From positions 50,423-114,422 of the forward strand of contig NZ_FWYB01000012.1 of NCBI RefSeq assembly GCF_900176505.1: a stretch of DNA of 64,000 nt, in the 5' to 3' direction. The notes under the pieces were generated by a model. The model searched no databases. It was not told where the DNA came from and saw nothing but the letters and a program-made list of their open reading frames with translations. A program made the translations under genes and the position numbers. The first letter of the stretch is position 1. Each line of letters starts with the position of its first letter. The stretch comes from Pedobacter nyackensis (lineage in GTDB: Bacteria > Bacteroidota > Bacteroidia > Sphingobacteriales > Sphingobacteriaceae). Positions 33,392 to 42,675 of this stretch are shown here, piece by piece.

Positions 33392-34099
33392 ATGAGTTTG
33401 TCAGGAATTTTTCCAATTGATAAATGGAATTTTACTACGCAGTCAATACTAAGTGTACTTTCGGAAGAAGACTTTGCTTTCCTGATTTCGAAGCAAGGAG
33501 AACAAAAATATTCGAAGGGTGAAGTTCTATTCAGGGAGGGGGTTGTCCCTGCCGGTATTTTTTATATTCACCAGGGGAAGGTTAAAAAGTATAAAGTAGA
33601 CAAAATAGGGAAAGAACAGATTATCTATGTAGCCAATACAGGGGAATTAATCGGATATCATGCTGTATTATCGGAAGAACGTTACCCTGATTCTGCAGCA
33701 GCCATGGAACCATGTTCAATTTGCTTTATTCCAAAAGAGGACTTTTTGACTATTCTAAATAAATCGCCATTGTTTGCCCATCGGCTATTAAAGGCTTTGA
33801 GCCACGAGTATACAGTGCTGGCGAATAATATTTCGGTATATACCCAACGTTCTGCAATGGAAAGGCTGGCTATATCGTTGATCGTAATTCGTGAAAAATT
33901 TAAAGCTGAGACCGTTGAAGGTCAGAAGGTTATGGTTGATATTTCCAGGGGTGATTTGGCAAACATGGCCGGACTGGCAAAAGAAAACGTAATCCGAATG
34001 TTAAAAGAATTAAAAGACGAGGGGATTATTGGAACTGAAGGACGGAAAATATGGGTAGAAGATATTGGAAAGCTAGTTGCCAGATCAAATTTTAAATAA
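33392..34099 (+). CDS. Crp/Fnr family transcriptional regulator
   Basis: The 235-aa protein has an N-terminal cyclic-nucleotide-binding-type beta-roll (about residues 25-140; KYSKGEVLFREGVVPAGIFYIHQGKVK) and a C-terminal winged helix (VDISRGDLANMAGLAKENVIRMLKELKDEGII). It has no CxxC...C iron-sulfur ligands at the N-terminus, so it is not a classical FNR. A TATCTTTG box (33380-33387) ends 4 bp before the ATG, so if used, the transcript would start inside the gene. A promoter upstream of the 89-aa gene is more likely. Ligand and targets unknown. Confidence 0.88.
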   Translation: MSLSGIFPIDKWNFTTQSILSVLSEEDFAFLISKQGEQKYSKGEVLFREGVVPAGIFYIHQGKVKKYKVDKIGKEQIIYVANTGELIGYHAVLSEERYPDSAAAMEPCSICFIPKEDFLTILNKSPLFAHRLLKALSHEYTVLANNISVYTQRSAMERLAISLIVIREKFKAETVEGQKVMVDISRGDLANMAGLAKENVIRMLKELKDEGIIGTEGRKIWVEDIGKLVARSNFK

Positions 34100-34131
34100 C
34101 AAAAGCATCAATTTATTAGCCAGGATAAATC

Positions 34132-35847
34132 CTATCTGCTATAAACCGAGGCCGGTGGAATCTTCTCTGCGCCAGAGAACGCCCTAAGGTAAGCAGCTTT
34201 ATATTCAGCCATCGCCTCAACTTTATGCAGGGCGCTTAAACTTTGATACAGCCCCAATAATGACCAGCCATTTCCTGGGTTTAGTTCCAGATCCATTTTG
34301 TAAACCAGCTCTGCATCTGCCGGTTTCCCCAGCTTTAAAAGGTAGGCTCCTAAAAACTGTCTTGCAGGAAGTGGCCAATCCATTGGCTCAGCGTAAACCA
34401 TCTCGTCTTCTATTTTTATGGCCTCATTGAGGCTGTTAATGCCGGCAGTATTCTTTCTCTGATCAAATAAAATAACGGCATTTAAAATGTTCTCCGCAAT
34501 CTGCGCGCTTTGCAATGTCGTATTAAAAGGGATGCGTCTCTTTTTTAAAATGGGATCTGTTATTTTACTACGCAACTGAACAAGCTGCCCGCTTGCCAAC
34601 TCCGGCTTGCCTGTATACACATATGCAAGCCCTTTGGCAAAATTATCCAATATCCCTGCATATGTCCAGCGGGTATCGGGCTGAACAGTATCTTTTAATA
34701 GCTCATCCCATTTACCAAGCCTTATCTGGGTAAAGAGCGGCATCATGTATAAATATTGGGCATAAGTATCCTCATACATTGGCTCAACACTTCTTCTGCA
34801 CTTTATGGCATCCTGCATTCCTTTAGTATACATTCCACCTGTCAGGCCGCAAAAAGCCTGTACTGCAAAATAATGCGACGAATGTTTGTTAAGCTTAAGG
34901 TGCCTGGCCAGTGAATCATAACGCACAAGGTTCGCATCGGCCCTGTCATTGGCCTCTACACCCAACGGATACAGGCCGTTTCTTTGGTACACGTGGCTTG
35001 ACATGTGAACCATGTGGGCCACGCCCGGAAAAAGATCTTTCAGCAGTTGTGCATTGGCCAGGGCAAGCTCTGGCTGACGCGAAGCTTCCGTTAAATGTAT
35101 ATAATAGTGTAAAGCACCAGGATGTTTTGGGTTTTCCTGCAATACAGTTTTACACAAATTTACCACTTCAGGTGTCCATTCTTTCGCCGATCCGTCGTTG
35201 TTCCAGAAGTCCCAGGGATGGATCAGCATCACCGCGTCTATAAATAGCGCCTTAATGTCTGCATCCTGAGGGTATATGGAAATGAGCGCTTTCATACCTT
35301 GTGCATACGCCGCGTTCAGATTCGTTTTTACAGTATCAGCATCTGATGATGGATACCGGAGGCTCATCACCTTAAACAGGTCCCGCTCTTTTGCAGATGC
35401 TTTACCGGCAGATTGGTTCATCAGTTTTAAAACTTCTAATATGTTTTTAGGGATGAGGTACATGTGGGCAGAATTATAGTAAGGACCCATAGCCAATGCC
35501 TGACCCCAATAGATCATAGCACAATTGGGATCAAACCTGGCTGCTTCTTTAAAGGAAGCCAGCGCTTCCTTCATATGGTAACTATAATACATAGTTAGCC
35601 CCTGATCAAAATAAACCTGCGCGCTGTCGCTAGCCGTCGATATTTGGTAAGAATAGTGTCCCCAGCCCGGCAGATGCATCATAAATTTACCGTTATCCGC
35701 TGTACCAATATTTTCTGTGGGAGACAAAGAACCACATGTTGCTACAGTTTTCTTGCTGTAATCCGTTAGATATGAAGGTTCTTGGGGGTATTTATCGCCG
35801 CCAGAAAAAAAGAGGAAGCATATAAAAAGCAGTTGTATTGTTCTCAT
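34132..35847 (-). CDS. secreted tetratricopeptide-repeat protein, 571 aa
   Basis: An exported helical-repeat protein. The N-terminus has a signal peptide-like hydrophobic stretch (LLFICFLFFSGG). Multiple TPR-like units follow, for example MKEALASFKEAARFDPNCAMIYWGQALAM, LVYKMDLELNPGNGWSLLGLYQSL and HPGALHYYIHLTEAS, with aromatic/His-rich patches (MVHMSSHVYQRNG). The HYYIH...H pattern around residues 250-300 is characteristic of a group of Bacteroidota and Proteobacteria TPR proteins of unknown function. GC content appears higher than in the flanking genes. It probably scaffolds protein interactions in the periplasm. Confidence 0.75.
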   Translation of the reverse strand: MRTIQLLFICFLFFSGGDKYPQEPSYLTDYSKKTVATCGSLSPTENIGTADNGKFMMHLPGWGHYSYQISTASDSAQVYFDQGLTMYYSYHMKEALASFKEAARFDPNCAMIYWGQALAMGPYYNSAHMYLIPKNILEVLKLMNQSAGKASAKERDLFKVMSLRYPSSDADTVKTNLNAAYAQGMKALISIYPQDADIKALFIDAVMLIHPWDFWNNDGSAKEWTPEVVNLCKTVLQENPKHPGALHYYIHLTEASRQPELALANAQLLKDLFPGVAHMVHMSSHVYQRNGLYPLGVEANDRADANLVRYDSLARHLKLNKHSSHYFAVQAFCGLTGGMYTKGMQDAIKCRRSVEPMYEDTYAQYLYMMPLFTQIRLGKWDELLKDTVQPDTRWTYAGILDNFAKGLAYVYTGKPELASGQLVQLRSKITDPILKKRRIPFNTTLQSAQIAENILNAVILFDQRKNTAGINSLNEAIKIEDEMVYAEPMDWPLPARQFLGAYLLKLGKPADAELVYKMDLELNPGNGWSLLGLYQSLSALHKVEAMAEYKAAYLRAFSGAEKIPPASVYSR

Positions 35848-35950
35848 AATGTTGGCAATCTAGTTATATGCAACAAACTAAAGCTCAATTAAGCGGTGGA
35901 GGATCTTTTGGATCATTCGCCGATGCTTTTGATAGATGAAGTGTTAGATA

Positions 35951-36097
35951 TTAGATGTCTTCGGGCTTAATCTCGTTGCCTTCCTCGTCTATCTGCTGAT
36001 GCTCATGCCAGTTGGTATTTTTAGTATTGGTTGGCTGCTCTTCTTTTATTTTTTCGTCCGGATTTTGCTTCTCGTCTTTTTCTTTTGGGTCTATCAT
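35951..36097 (-). CDS. small acidic protein, 48 aa
   Basis: ATG at 36097 opens a 48-codon frame with strongly biased composition: Glu, Asp, Lys, Gln and Asn make up most of the peptide (MIDPKEKDEKQNPDEK at the start, HEHQQIDEEGNEIKPED near the end). This is probably unstructured and cytosolic. Similar short acidic peptides are common in Bacteroidota, with no assigned function. It fills most of the space between the TPR gene and the next hypothetical gene; no terminator was found after it. Confidence 0.55.
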   Translation of the reverse strand: MIDPKEKDEKQNPDEKIKEEQPTNTKNTNWHEHQQIDEEGNEIKPEDI

Positions 36098-36214
36098 GAT
36101 TATTCATTTTAAGTTCTAAATGATAACAATCAACAGTAATAATGGTTCGGGAAAGTTGAAATGATCTTCGGTAGTCGTAACTTAATGCGCAGTATTGACA
36201 CTGACTTTATCTAG

Positions 36215-36748
36215 TTAATCACAGATCTTTAATGAGATCGGATTCTTCGATTTTCTAAAATTATATAATTTGCCGTGATGGATACGCATACTTTTTGAAT
36301 TAGCAATCAATAGGAGTGTATCTTTCTTTTGCTCACATTTACCATCTAGAAAACCAGTAGAAGATCTGGGATTTTTACTATACGATATACTAAATTCATT
36401 GTATTTATTCCATTTGGTAATTTTAAAGGTTGTATCCTGGAAATTAAAGCTCCATGCATTGAAAGGTTCTTTATATTGATTGCTCAATTCTAAAGTGAAA
36501 ATCCAGTAGGTAATGACAGATGCGACGATACAATTAATGAAGAACATAGGACTGTAGACTCTTTTGGTAAAAAATAATATTACCCCGATGATAATATTGA
36601 TGGCAAAAGCAAAAGGTACAACAATATACACAACCATAGCCGATTCCGGTCCATGATCTGAATTTATGGCCCAAAGCCAGATGATCAGCAGGTCAATAAG
36701 TGCGAGGATTATTGAACCTTTCAGGAATTTTGGGGATGAAAAACTCAT
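36215..36748 (-). CDS. hypothetical membrane protein, 177 aa
   Basis: Three hydrophobic membrane segments in the first 90 residues (IILALIDLLIIWLWAI, VYIVVPFAFAINIIIGVILFF, MFFINCIVASVITYWIFTL), followed by a soluble C-terminal domain of about 85 residues containing FNFQDTTFKITKWNKYNEFS. No family recognised. It starts 24 nt downstream of the 198-aa gene on the same strand, so the two probably form an operon. Confidence 0.6.
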   Translation of the reverse strand: MSFSSPKFLKGSIILALIDLLIIWLWAINSDHGPESAMVVYIVVPFAFAINIIIGVILFFTKRVYSPMFFINCIVASVITYWIFTLELSNQYKEPFNAWSFNFQDTTFKITKWNKYNEFSISYSKNPRSSTGFLDGKCEQKKDTLLLIANSKSMRIHHGKLYNFRKSKNPISLKICD

Positions 36749-36772
36749 ATTATTTGGCGGAGGATGGACGTT

Positions 36773-37369
36773 TTATGCGCTTTGTGAATATGCAGCTAAA
36801 TCCCCCAGCAAATTCAACCAACTCTCGTCATAGAACCTGTTGCCCTTATTAAGCAAAATCCAATTCTGCTCTGTCATTTTAAATAAATGCTTAGCAACGC
36901 TATGATCCATATCACTTGCAGCAATTTGCATCAAAAAGTCAAATGCATTTTCCAAGATACAATGATAGATATACCCTTGATAAGGTACATTGGGTAATTC
37001 TGGTTCTATTGCCATAACTATGGAAAATATTGTTGCAGCAGCATCTATAAAATTATCATCTTCAAAGTATGCCTTTGCTTTCTCCATAAACACATCAGCC
37101 AATTCTTCAATTTTTTGCTCACCAGCTTCAGATATAAGGTTAGCTTCACCCTTTTCATCCTCAATAAAACCTTTCAGTAAGGAAATCCCCTCAGCTTGTG
37201 ATAAAGAAAGAAATCTCACAATCATTTTAGCCTGCATATAACGATCGTCCTTGACATACTCCTTTAGCATGATTAAATCTGTCTGATCTGGAAAGTTTGC
37301 AAGTTTTTGCTCCAATATTGTGAGGTGTTTCTCCAGTGAATAAGTCCCCCGTTTTAAAATATATCCCAT
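36773..37369 (-). CDS. hypothetical helical protein, 198 aa
   Basis: A soluble all-helical protein without export signal, made of paired helices with TPR-like spacing (EKHLTILEQKLANFPDQTDLIMLKEYV, KAKAYFEDDNFIDAAATIFSIVMAIEPELPNV) and an acidic middle. Family not recognised; likely a scaffold or partner protein. An 18-bp perfect palindrome lies 43 bp upstream of its ATG (37412-37429), so its expression may be controlled there. Confidence 0.6.
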   Translation of the reverse strand: MGYILKRGTYSLEKHLTILEQKLANFPDQTDLIMLKEYVKDDRYMQAKMIVRFLSLSQAEGISLLKGFIEDEKGEANLISEAGEQKIEELADVFMEKAKAYFEDDNFIDAAATIFSIVMAIEPELPNVPYQGYIYHCILENAFDFLMQIAASDMDHSVAKHLFKMTEQNWILLNKGNRFYDESWLNLLGDLAAYSQSA

Positions 37370-37742
37370 CTTTCTATCTCCTTTACTATTCTATACTTTA
37401 AGTTTACACACTTTGTTTAGTTAAACAAAATCCAACAACTTCTTTCCTTATTTACCGTGACGTACCTACTCATCTTTCTGTACATCAGATATTTCTGTGC
37501 ACCTGAAAAGTATGCGTACTAGTTCATAATGATAATGTGAATACAAGTTCCAATTAAAAATAGCTACAAAAAATAGATCATTCCCTGATTTTGATGGACT
37601 ATTATATTTAATTTATTCATAAGATTGTAACATCAACAATAATCCCATATGCAAATTATAGATGTTTTATTTTATATTTAAATCACCTTAATAACTATTA
37701 AATGATAATAAATGGGGGAGGTAACGATGGAGCTTTTTAAGG
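37370..37742. other. intergenic region with an 18-bp palindrome
   Basis: AT-rich, with no credible open frame. It separates two divergent genes. The only structured element noticed is the palindrome at 37412-37429. No consensus TAnnTTTG box was found on either strand. Confidence 0.5.
37412..37429. promoter_or_regulatory. perfect 18-bp palindrome, operator candidate
   Basis: TTTGTTTA-GT-TAAACAAA, arms of 8 bp around a 2-bp centre. It lies 43 bp upstream of the 198-aa gene and over 300 bp from the other divergent gene. Too short for a terminator, right size for a dimeric regulator. Confidence 0.4.
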
Positions 37743-38576
37743 ATGAATAGGTTAACAATTGAATTGTTATTTCACATTATAGGAATAGGTTCTGCATCTG
37801 GTTTATTTTTAAAGGACAATTCGCTTTATGTGATTGGTGATAATAGTTCTTATTTCTATGAATATGAACTCAAATCGTCAGCTTTAAAACGTTATGCGCT
37901 TAGTGAATACCCGACTGAAAATATAACGAAGAAGGTCAAGCCAGATTTTGAAGCACTTGCTTTTTATGGAGATTCATTTTATCTTTTTGGATCCGGGTCT
38001 ACAGAGAACCGAACAAAAATGGTTCAGTTAAATTCGGCCAATAAAGAAAGAGTTTCAGTGCTTGATTTATCTGCATTATACAAAAGCATGCAGGTGTTAG
38101 CTGGGTTGAACGCAGAAAACTTTAATATAGAAGGAGTAGTTCATACCGGAGATTCCTGGTATTTCTTTAATCGTGGGAATGGAAACTCAGGAAGAAATAT
38201 TGTTTTTATTGTTCATGGTGAGGATTTAAACGGAAATGCTAACATTACATTTACTGAATTCAAGCTCCCTGAAATTAGAGGGTGCCAGGTCAGTTTTACT
38301 GATGCCATTGAAGTGGGGGATAAGCTTTACTTTTTAGGAGCAGCGGAAAATACGAATTCTACCTACAATGACGGTGAAGTTTTAGGAAGTATCATAGGCT
38401 GTATAGATGTCAAAACAATGAAAGTAGTATTCACAAAGGAAATTTCAGACCGGCATAAATTTGAGGGGCTGACTTTACAGCATAACTCAGAGAACGAACT
38501 ATCATTCTTGTTATGCGAAGATAATGATAGCGATAAGTTGGGGGCAGATATTTATCTATTGAAGCTTAAGCCTTAA
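37743..38576 (+). CDS. hypothetical beta-propeller-like protein, 277 aa
   Basis: The sequence consists of repeated four-strand units with GxxxxxxLYxIGD-like and WYFFxRG motifs (GLFLKDNSLYVIGDNSSYFYEYEL, EALAFYGDSFYLFGSGS, IEGVVHTGDSWYFFNRG, VGDKLYFLGAAENT, FEGLTLQHNSENELSFLLCEDND). This gives a beta-propeller pattern as in the DUF6929/esterase-like proteins. No signal peptide is evident at the chosen ATG, so it may be cytosolic, or the real N-terminus lies elsewhere. The 5-codon spacing ATG at 37729 ends immediately and is not used. Function unknown. Confidence 0.65.
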   Translation: MNRLTIELLFHIIGIGSASGLFLKDNSLYVIGDNSSYFYEYELKSSALKRYALSEYPTENITKKVKPDFEALAFYGDSFYLFGSGSTENRTKMVQLNSANKERVSVLDLSALYKSMQVLAGLNAENFNIEGVVHTGDSWYFFNRGNGNSGRNIVFIVHGEDLNGNANITFTEFKLPEIRGCQVSFTDAIEVGDKLYFLGAAENTNSTYNDGEVLGSIIGCIDVKTMKVVFTKEISDRHKFEGLTLQHNSENELSFLLCEDNDSDKLGADIYLLKLKP

Positions 38577-38602
38577 TTTGATGAACAGCGCAATGGATTA
38601 AA

Positions 38603-38637
38603 AAAATCCCGGAGCACATTTAATGCTCCGGGATTTT
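38603..38637. terminator. bidirectional intrinsic terminator
   Basis: AAATCCCGGAGCA pairs with TGCTCCGGGATTT across a 7-nt loop. There is an A-run before and a T-run after on the plus strand, so it can stop transcripts from both the propeller gene and the convergent TonB receptor gene. Confidence 0.85.
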
Positions 38638-38675
38638 CCTATTTCTCATCAAATTTAAAATTCTGTTTTCTGAAG

Positions 38676-41045
38676 CTATTTTAGATCTACAACTAAGCCA
38701 AGTGTAACATTTGTTCCTCTGCCCTTAACATAATATTGATCCATGCTTGGCCATAAAGAACGCGCTGGAAAGTAATCTTTGTTCAAAAGATTTTCTATAC
38801 CAAGCTTTACACCGATCATAGAATTTACTTTATAGGAAGAAGATAAGTTAATAAGCTGATAAGGTTTTACACTACCCTCGTAAGTTTTATATACCCCTGT
38901 AGTTGGGTTTGGACTAAATCTGTTTCTTTCGCCTGAGGCAATAAGATCAGTACGGATATTTAGTTTTTTAGATGGGCTGCTGTACTTCACATAGGTTGTA
39001 AATTTTGAAGGCGATATTCTGTCTCCACCCAGGTAAGTATCCTCTGCATCGTTGTACTTACCATTCTGATTCCCATCTCTTTTGCCATCTACATAACTGT
39101 AAGATGCACCAACCATCAACTCTTTTGTCGCATACACATCAGCAGAAAGCTCATAACCATATACTCTTTCAGGCTGCCGAACGTTGATATAAAAGCCATT
39201 TTGCTCAACAAAACTAGATCCAAGGTTCGATTTACTGATATATGCAGCACCCTCTATGCGTAGAAAGTCAAATTCAGTACTGAAACCGGCTTCATAGTTG
39301 TTCACTATAACCGCTTCTGTCTGAATTAAAGAAATGTCATTAACCTTGGCTGCCCTGAGTACAAGACCAACATCTGCCACTGAGAATCCCTGAGAAAAGT
39401 TAACGTAGGGTTTAAAGAAATTGTATTTTTTATAACGCAAACCACTATTGAAAACAAGGTTACCATATTTCAAATCCCCACCTTTTACATCAATACTTGT
39501 CCCAAAAGTTTTAGTACTGGCGTTATACGGCTTAAGCGTAGTATAATCTTCGACTCCTATTTTGATACTCTCATATCTTAGTCCTCCGTTAAAAGCAAAA
39601 TCTCCAAAAATCGTTGCATTCAGCTGCGCAAAGGGTCCGGCATTCCCCATATTCATTTTAGGCACCCAGGTTCTTCCATCTAACAGGGGTTGCGAGGTCA
39701 CATCATTTAGCAGATCGACACCATAGGTTAAATCTGCATCTACAGCTCCTTTTAGCCTAAAAGGAGTGTGAAAATCTAAACGAAGCCCTTTTTTTGAAGA
39801 GCGAATCGTAGATTGCCCACCACCCTCAAACTGAGGACTATAAAAGAACACAGTACTGACATCCTGCAGATATGCACTTACATTTAGTCCTGTCCCTGCA
39901 AAAAAATCGTCATTGGAATATTTTAGCTGGGCATTGTGATTCCATCGGGTCCCAGGTTCTGTACCGGGTGTTGTGCCATCAACTGCAAGCGTTTTTCGAC
40001 CATCTTTAATTGAGCCCATAACTTCTGCAAGATTGGTTTGTTCAAGACTTTTGAAGAAATTATAACTCAGCTGGATACGCTGATCATCAGCCAGCTGATA
40101 GCCCAATTTCGCAAAACCATTATAAACTTTATTATTGCTCAATCCGTAAGTTGGCCCTAAAACATCCCCATCGGCATCCTTTACTTTACCTGTTTTTTCA
40201 TAACTGCCACTGGCTGTATAATCGATTTTTTTAATTTTTCCATATAAAGATTGGTAAATTCTTCCTCCAACGGTTCCTTGGGTATTTAACAGAGATCCTG
40301 TTGACACAAGTTCTGTTTTTGATGAAATTTTTGAGCTGTAGTTTTGATTACTTTTAGTAATATAATTGATCATACCTCCAGAAGCTCCATTGCCATAGAT
40401 TGAGGTAGCGCCTTTGATGACTTCAATTCTTTCTATAACATAAGGGTCTATTGTCCTCATGTCCACCGATCCGTTTCTTAAGGGCGTAGTCTGAGGAACA
40501 CCATCTACCAAAACCAGAATTTGTCTTCCCCGAAGTGTTTGGCCCCAGTTACTACTTGATCCAGATGACAAAGCCAATCCGGGAACGGCAATGGCAAGGA
40601 TATCACTAGCGTTATTATTAACAGTCTGAAGATCCTGGATAGCTTTCGAATTCACAATCGTTACCGAAGAAGTAAGATCCTCCTTTAATTGTTCTTTTTT
40701 TCTTGAGGTCACCACAATTTCATTTAAAAATGAATTTGAGGCCGGAAACAATGAAACTTTCAGCTCCCTGGTTTCAGAAGAATCAATCCGAATCTTCATT
40801 TCTACTGGTTCAAAGGACACCGAAGTGATCTTTAAGGAATAGTCACCCCCGATCAGATTGGACAATATAAATTTCCCAACAGAATCTGCGAGTGCTTTTT
40901 TATTTGTTTTGCTGATATGAACCGTTGCACCTTGTATGGGATTACCAGCACGATCTGTCACCTGTCCGGTAATTGTTCCGGTGGTTTGCGCCTTGCCTGT
41001 TAGTGCACAAAGGAATAACGTAAATAATAGTATTAGTTGCTTCAT
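38676..41045 (-). CDS. TonB-dependent siderophore receptor
   Basis: The 789-aa outer-membrane protein has a signal peptide (LFLCALTGKAQ), a carboxypeptidase-regulatory-like domain (GQVTDRAGNPIQGATVHIS), a plug with LNEIVVTSRKKEQLKEDLTSS, NNASDILAIAVPGLAL and ASGGMINYITKSN, and a long barrel ending in VTLGLVVDLK. It lacks the SusC extended N-terminus and has no SusD partner. The Fe-siderophore receptor branch (FhuE/FepA-like; plug motif GASGGMINY) fits best. A Fur/DtxR-like dyad overlaps its promoter, which points to iron control. No siderophore synthesis or ABC transporter genes lie alongside. Confidence 0.85.
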   Translation of the reverse strand: MKQLILLFTLFLCALTGKAQTTGTITGQVTDRAGNPIQGATVHISKTNKKALADSVGKFILSNLIGGDYSLKITSVSFEPVEMKIRIDSSETRELKVSLFPASNSFLNEIVVTSRKKEQLKEDLTSSVTIVNSKAIQDLQTVNNNASDILAIAVPGLALSSGSSSNWGQTLRGRQILVLVDGVPQTTPLRNGSVDMRTIDPYVIERIEVIKGATSIYGNGASGGMINYITKSNQNYSSKISSKTELVSTGSLLNTQGTVGGRIYQSLYGKIKKIDYTASGSYEKTGKVKDADGDVLGPTYGLSNNKVYNGFAKLGYQLADDQRIQLSYNFFKSLEQTNLAEVMGSIKDGRKTLAVDGTTPGTEPGTRWNHNAQLKYSNDDFFAGTGLNVSAYLQDVSTVFFYSPQFEGGGQSTIRSSKKGLRLDFHTPFRLKGAVDADLTYGVDLLNDVTSQPLLDGRTWVPKMNMGNAGPFAQLNATIFGDFAFNGGLRYESIKIGVEDYTTLKPYNASTKTFGTSIDVKGGDLKYGNLVFNSGLRYKKYNFFKPYVNFSQGFSVADVGLVLRAAKVNDISLIQTEAVIVNNYEAGFSTEFDFLRIEGAAYISKSNLGSSFVEQNGFYINVRQPERVYGYELSADVYATKELMVGASYSYVDGKRDGNQNGKYNDAEDTYLGGDRISPSKFTTYVKYSSPSKKLNIRTDLIASGERNRFSPNPTTGVYKTYEGSVKPYQLINLSSSYKVNSMIGVKLGIENLLNKDYFPARSLWPSMDQYYVKGRGTNVTLGLVVDLK

Positions 41046-41060
41046 ACTTTAAAATTTCAG

Positions 41061-41091
41061 CAAAACTAATCTTATTTGGATTGAATACAAA
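41061..41091 (-). promoter_or_regulatory. consensus promoter of the TonB receptor
   Basis: TTTG (41091-41088), 19 nt and TAGTTTTG (41068-41061) on the minus strand are an exact match to the Bacteroidota consensus. The start of transcription would be about 10 bp before the ATG, so the leader is very short. Confidence 0.75.
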
Positions 41092-41093
41092 TA
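41073..41093. promoter_or_regulatory. 21-bp dyad over the promoter, Fur/DtxR-like operator candidate
   Basis: The plus strand reads TATTTG-g-ATT-g-AAT-a-CAAATA, symmetric at 18 of 21 positions. It covers the -33 box and most of the spacer, the typical position for repression of an iron-uptake gene. Confidence 0.5.
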
Positions 41094-41275
41094 AAAACAG
41101 CGATTGTCCTAAAATTCTTTATATGCTCATAAAATTAAAACAAGGGTGTTATTTGATCATAATAGAAAATACATCCTATATGCCAATATTACTTAATGAA
41201 TTGACATTATAGTAGAATTGTAAATGTCATTTACTCCTTTCTTTGTTTTAACCAAATTATAAAAATTAAACACAT

Positions 41276-42613
41276 ATGAAAAAGATAGGTTTGTTTATGG
41301 CAGGATTAGCGTTATCCTGTTCCGTATTTGCCCAAAAGAACTATTTAGAAGAATCAAAATCTGCCAAAATCCAGCGAATGCAATGGTGGGAAGATGGAAC
41401 ATTCGGTATGTTTATTCACTGGGGATTGTATGCCGTTCCTGCCGGAGAATATAACGGAAAGGGTGGTGGTGCAGAATGGATTATGGAAACCCATAAGATC
41501 CCAACACCTGAATATGAAAAATATGCTCAACAGTTTGATCCGCAAAAATTCGATGCTAAAAAGTGGGTGAGTATCGCCAAAGCTGCAGGAGCTAAATATA
41601 TCGTCATCACATCAAAGCATCATGATGGTTTTAGTATGTGGGATAGTAAGGTAACCACATACGATATTATGGATGCAACGCCATTTAAAAGAGATATTTT
41701 AAAAGAATTATCAGATGCCTGTAAAGCTGGTGGCATTAAGTTTGGTTTGTACCATTCTATTATGGACTGGCACCATCCCAATGCTAATCCAAAGCAAAAA
41801 CCAGAGGTGCAGCCGGAATTCTCTAAATACAGAGAGGAGTATTTAAAGCCTCAGTTAGCAGAGCTGATTAAAAAATACGATCCTGCAATATTATGGTTTG
41901 ATGGAGAATGGATTGCTGAATGGACTGAAGACCAGGGTAAAGAGCTTTACAATTACCTGCGTAACCTAAAACCATCACTATTAATAAACAACCGTATCGG
42001 CAAAGCCAGAGGAGGCATGGAAGGCATGAATAAGTATGCAAATGCTGCAGGAGATTTCGGTACGCCAGAACAGGAAATTCTAAAAACGAATTCTCAGGAA
42101 TATTGGGAAAGCTGCATGACGCTTAATCAAAGCTGGGGATTTGTTAAAAATGACCACAAATGGAAATCATCACAAACACTTATCGATAACCTTGTTGATG
42201 TAGCAGCAAAAGGTGGTAACTACCTGTTAAACGTTGGTCCTAATGCTGAAGGAGAGATTCCTGAACCAAGTGTTGAGCGATTAGACGAAATCGGTAAGTG
42301 GCTTGGTGTAAACAGGCAATCTATTTATGCAACTAAAGGTTTAGCAAATTATAAAGAAGGCGATAATATCCGTTTTACACAGAGCATGGATGGTAAAACA
42401 ACTTATGCCATCTTTAATAAGTATGATCAAAATGAGTTGAAACTGTCTTCAATACAGCCAAAGGAAGGATCAAAAATCTATATGCTGGGTGTAGATAAGC
42501 CATTAACCTGGAGAAAAAACAATGGAAGCTTTACTGTAAAATTACCAGCCGAGCTGCCTTGTAAATATGCATGGGTATTAAAAATACAAAATCCAATAAG
42601 TAATTCCAGATAA
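41276..42613 (+). CDS. alpha-L-fucosidase, GH29
   Basis: The 445-aa protein starts with a signal peptide (MKKIGLFMAGLALSCSVFAQ), so it is exported. The catalytic barrel shows the GH29 blocks FGMFIHWGLYAVPAGEY, YIVITSKHHDGFSMWDS, GIKFGLYHSIMDWHHPN and AILWFDGEW. Asp209 in the last block is the usual nucleophile. Length is close to the catalytic part of GH29B enzymes; the C-terminus forms a small beta domain. It probably removes fucose from oligosaccharides brought in by the neighbouring SusCD system, although it has its own terminator and lies on the other side of the AraC gene. Confidence 0.93.
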   Translation: MKKIGLFMAGLALSCSVFAQKNYLEESKSAKIQRMQWWEDGTFGMFIHWGLYAVPAGEYNGKGGGAEWIMETHKIPTPEYEKYAQQFDPQKFDAKKWVSIAKAAGAKYIVITSKHHDGFSMWDSKVTTYDIMDATPFKRDILKELSDACKAGGIKFGLYHSIMDWHHPNANPKQKPEVQPEFSKYREEYLKPQLAELIKKYDPAILWFDGEWIAEWTEDQGKELYNYLRNLKPSLLINNRIGKARGGMEGMNKYANAAGDFGTPEQEILKTNSQEYWESCMTLNQSWGFVKNDHKWKSSQTLIDNLVDVAAKGGNYLLNVGPNAEGEIPEPSVERLDEIGKWLGVNRQSIYATKGLANYKEGDNIRFTQSMDGKTTYAIFNKYDQNELKLSSIQPKEGSKIYMLGVDKPLTWRKNNGSFTVKLPAELPCKYAWVLKIQNPISNSR

Positions 42614-42638
42614 GGAACAGTATTCCGGAGGATGTAAG

Positions 42639-42675
42639 AAGGGTAACATAAGCTGAGTTTATGTTACCCTTTTTT
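42639..42675. terminator. intrinsic terminator between GH29 and AraC genes
   Basis: GGGTAACATAA pairs with TTATGTTACCC across a short loop, with A/T-runs on both sides (AAGGG before, CCCTTTTTTA after), so it serves both convergent genes. It lies just past the fucosidase stop and over the AraC stop region. Confidence 0.8.
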
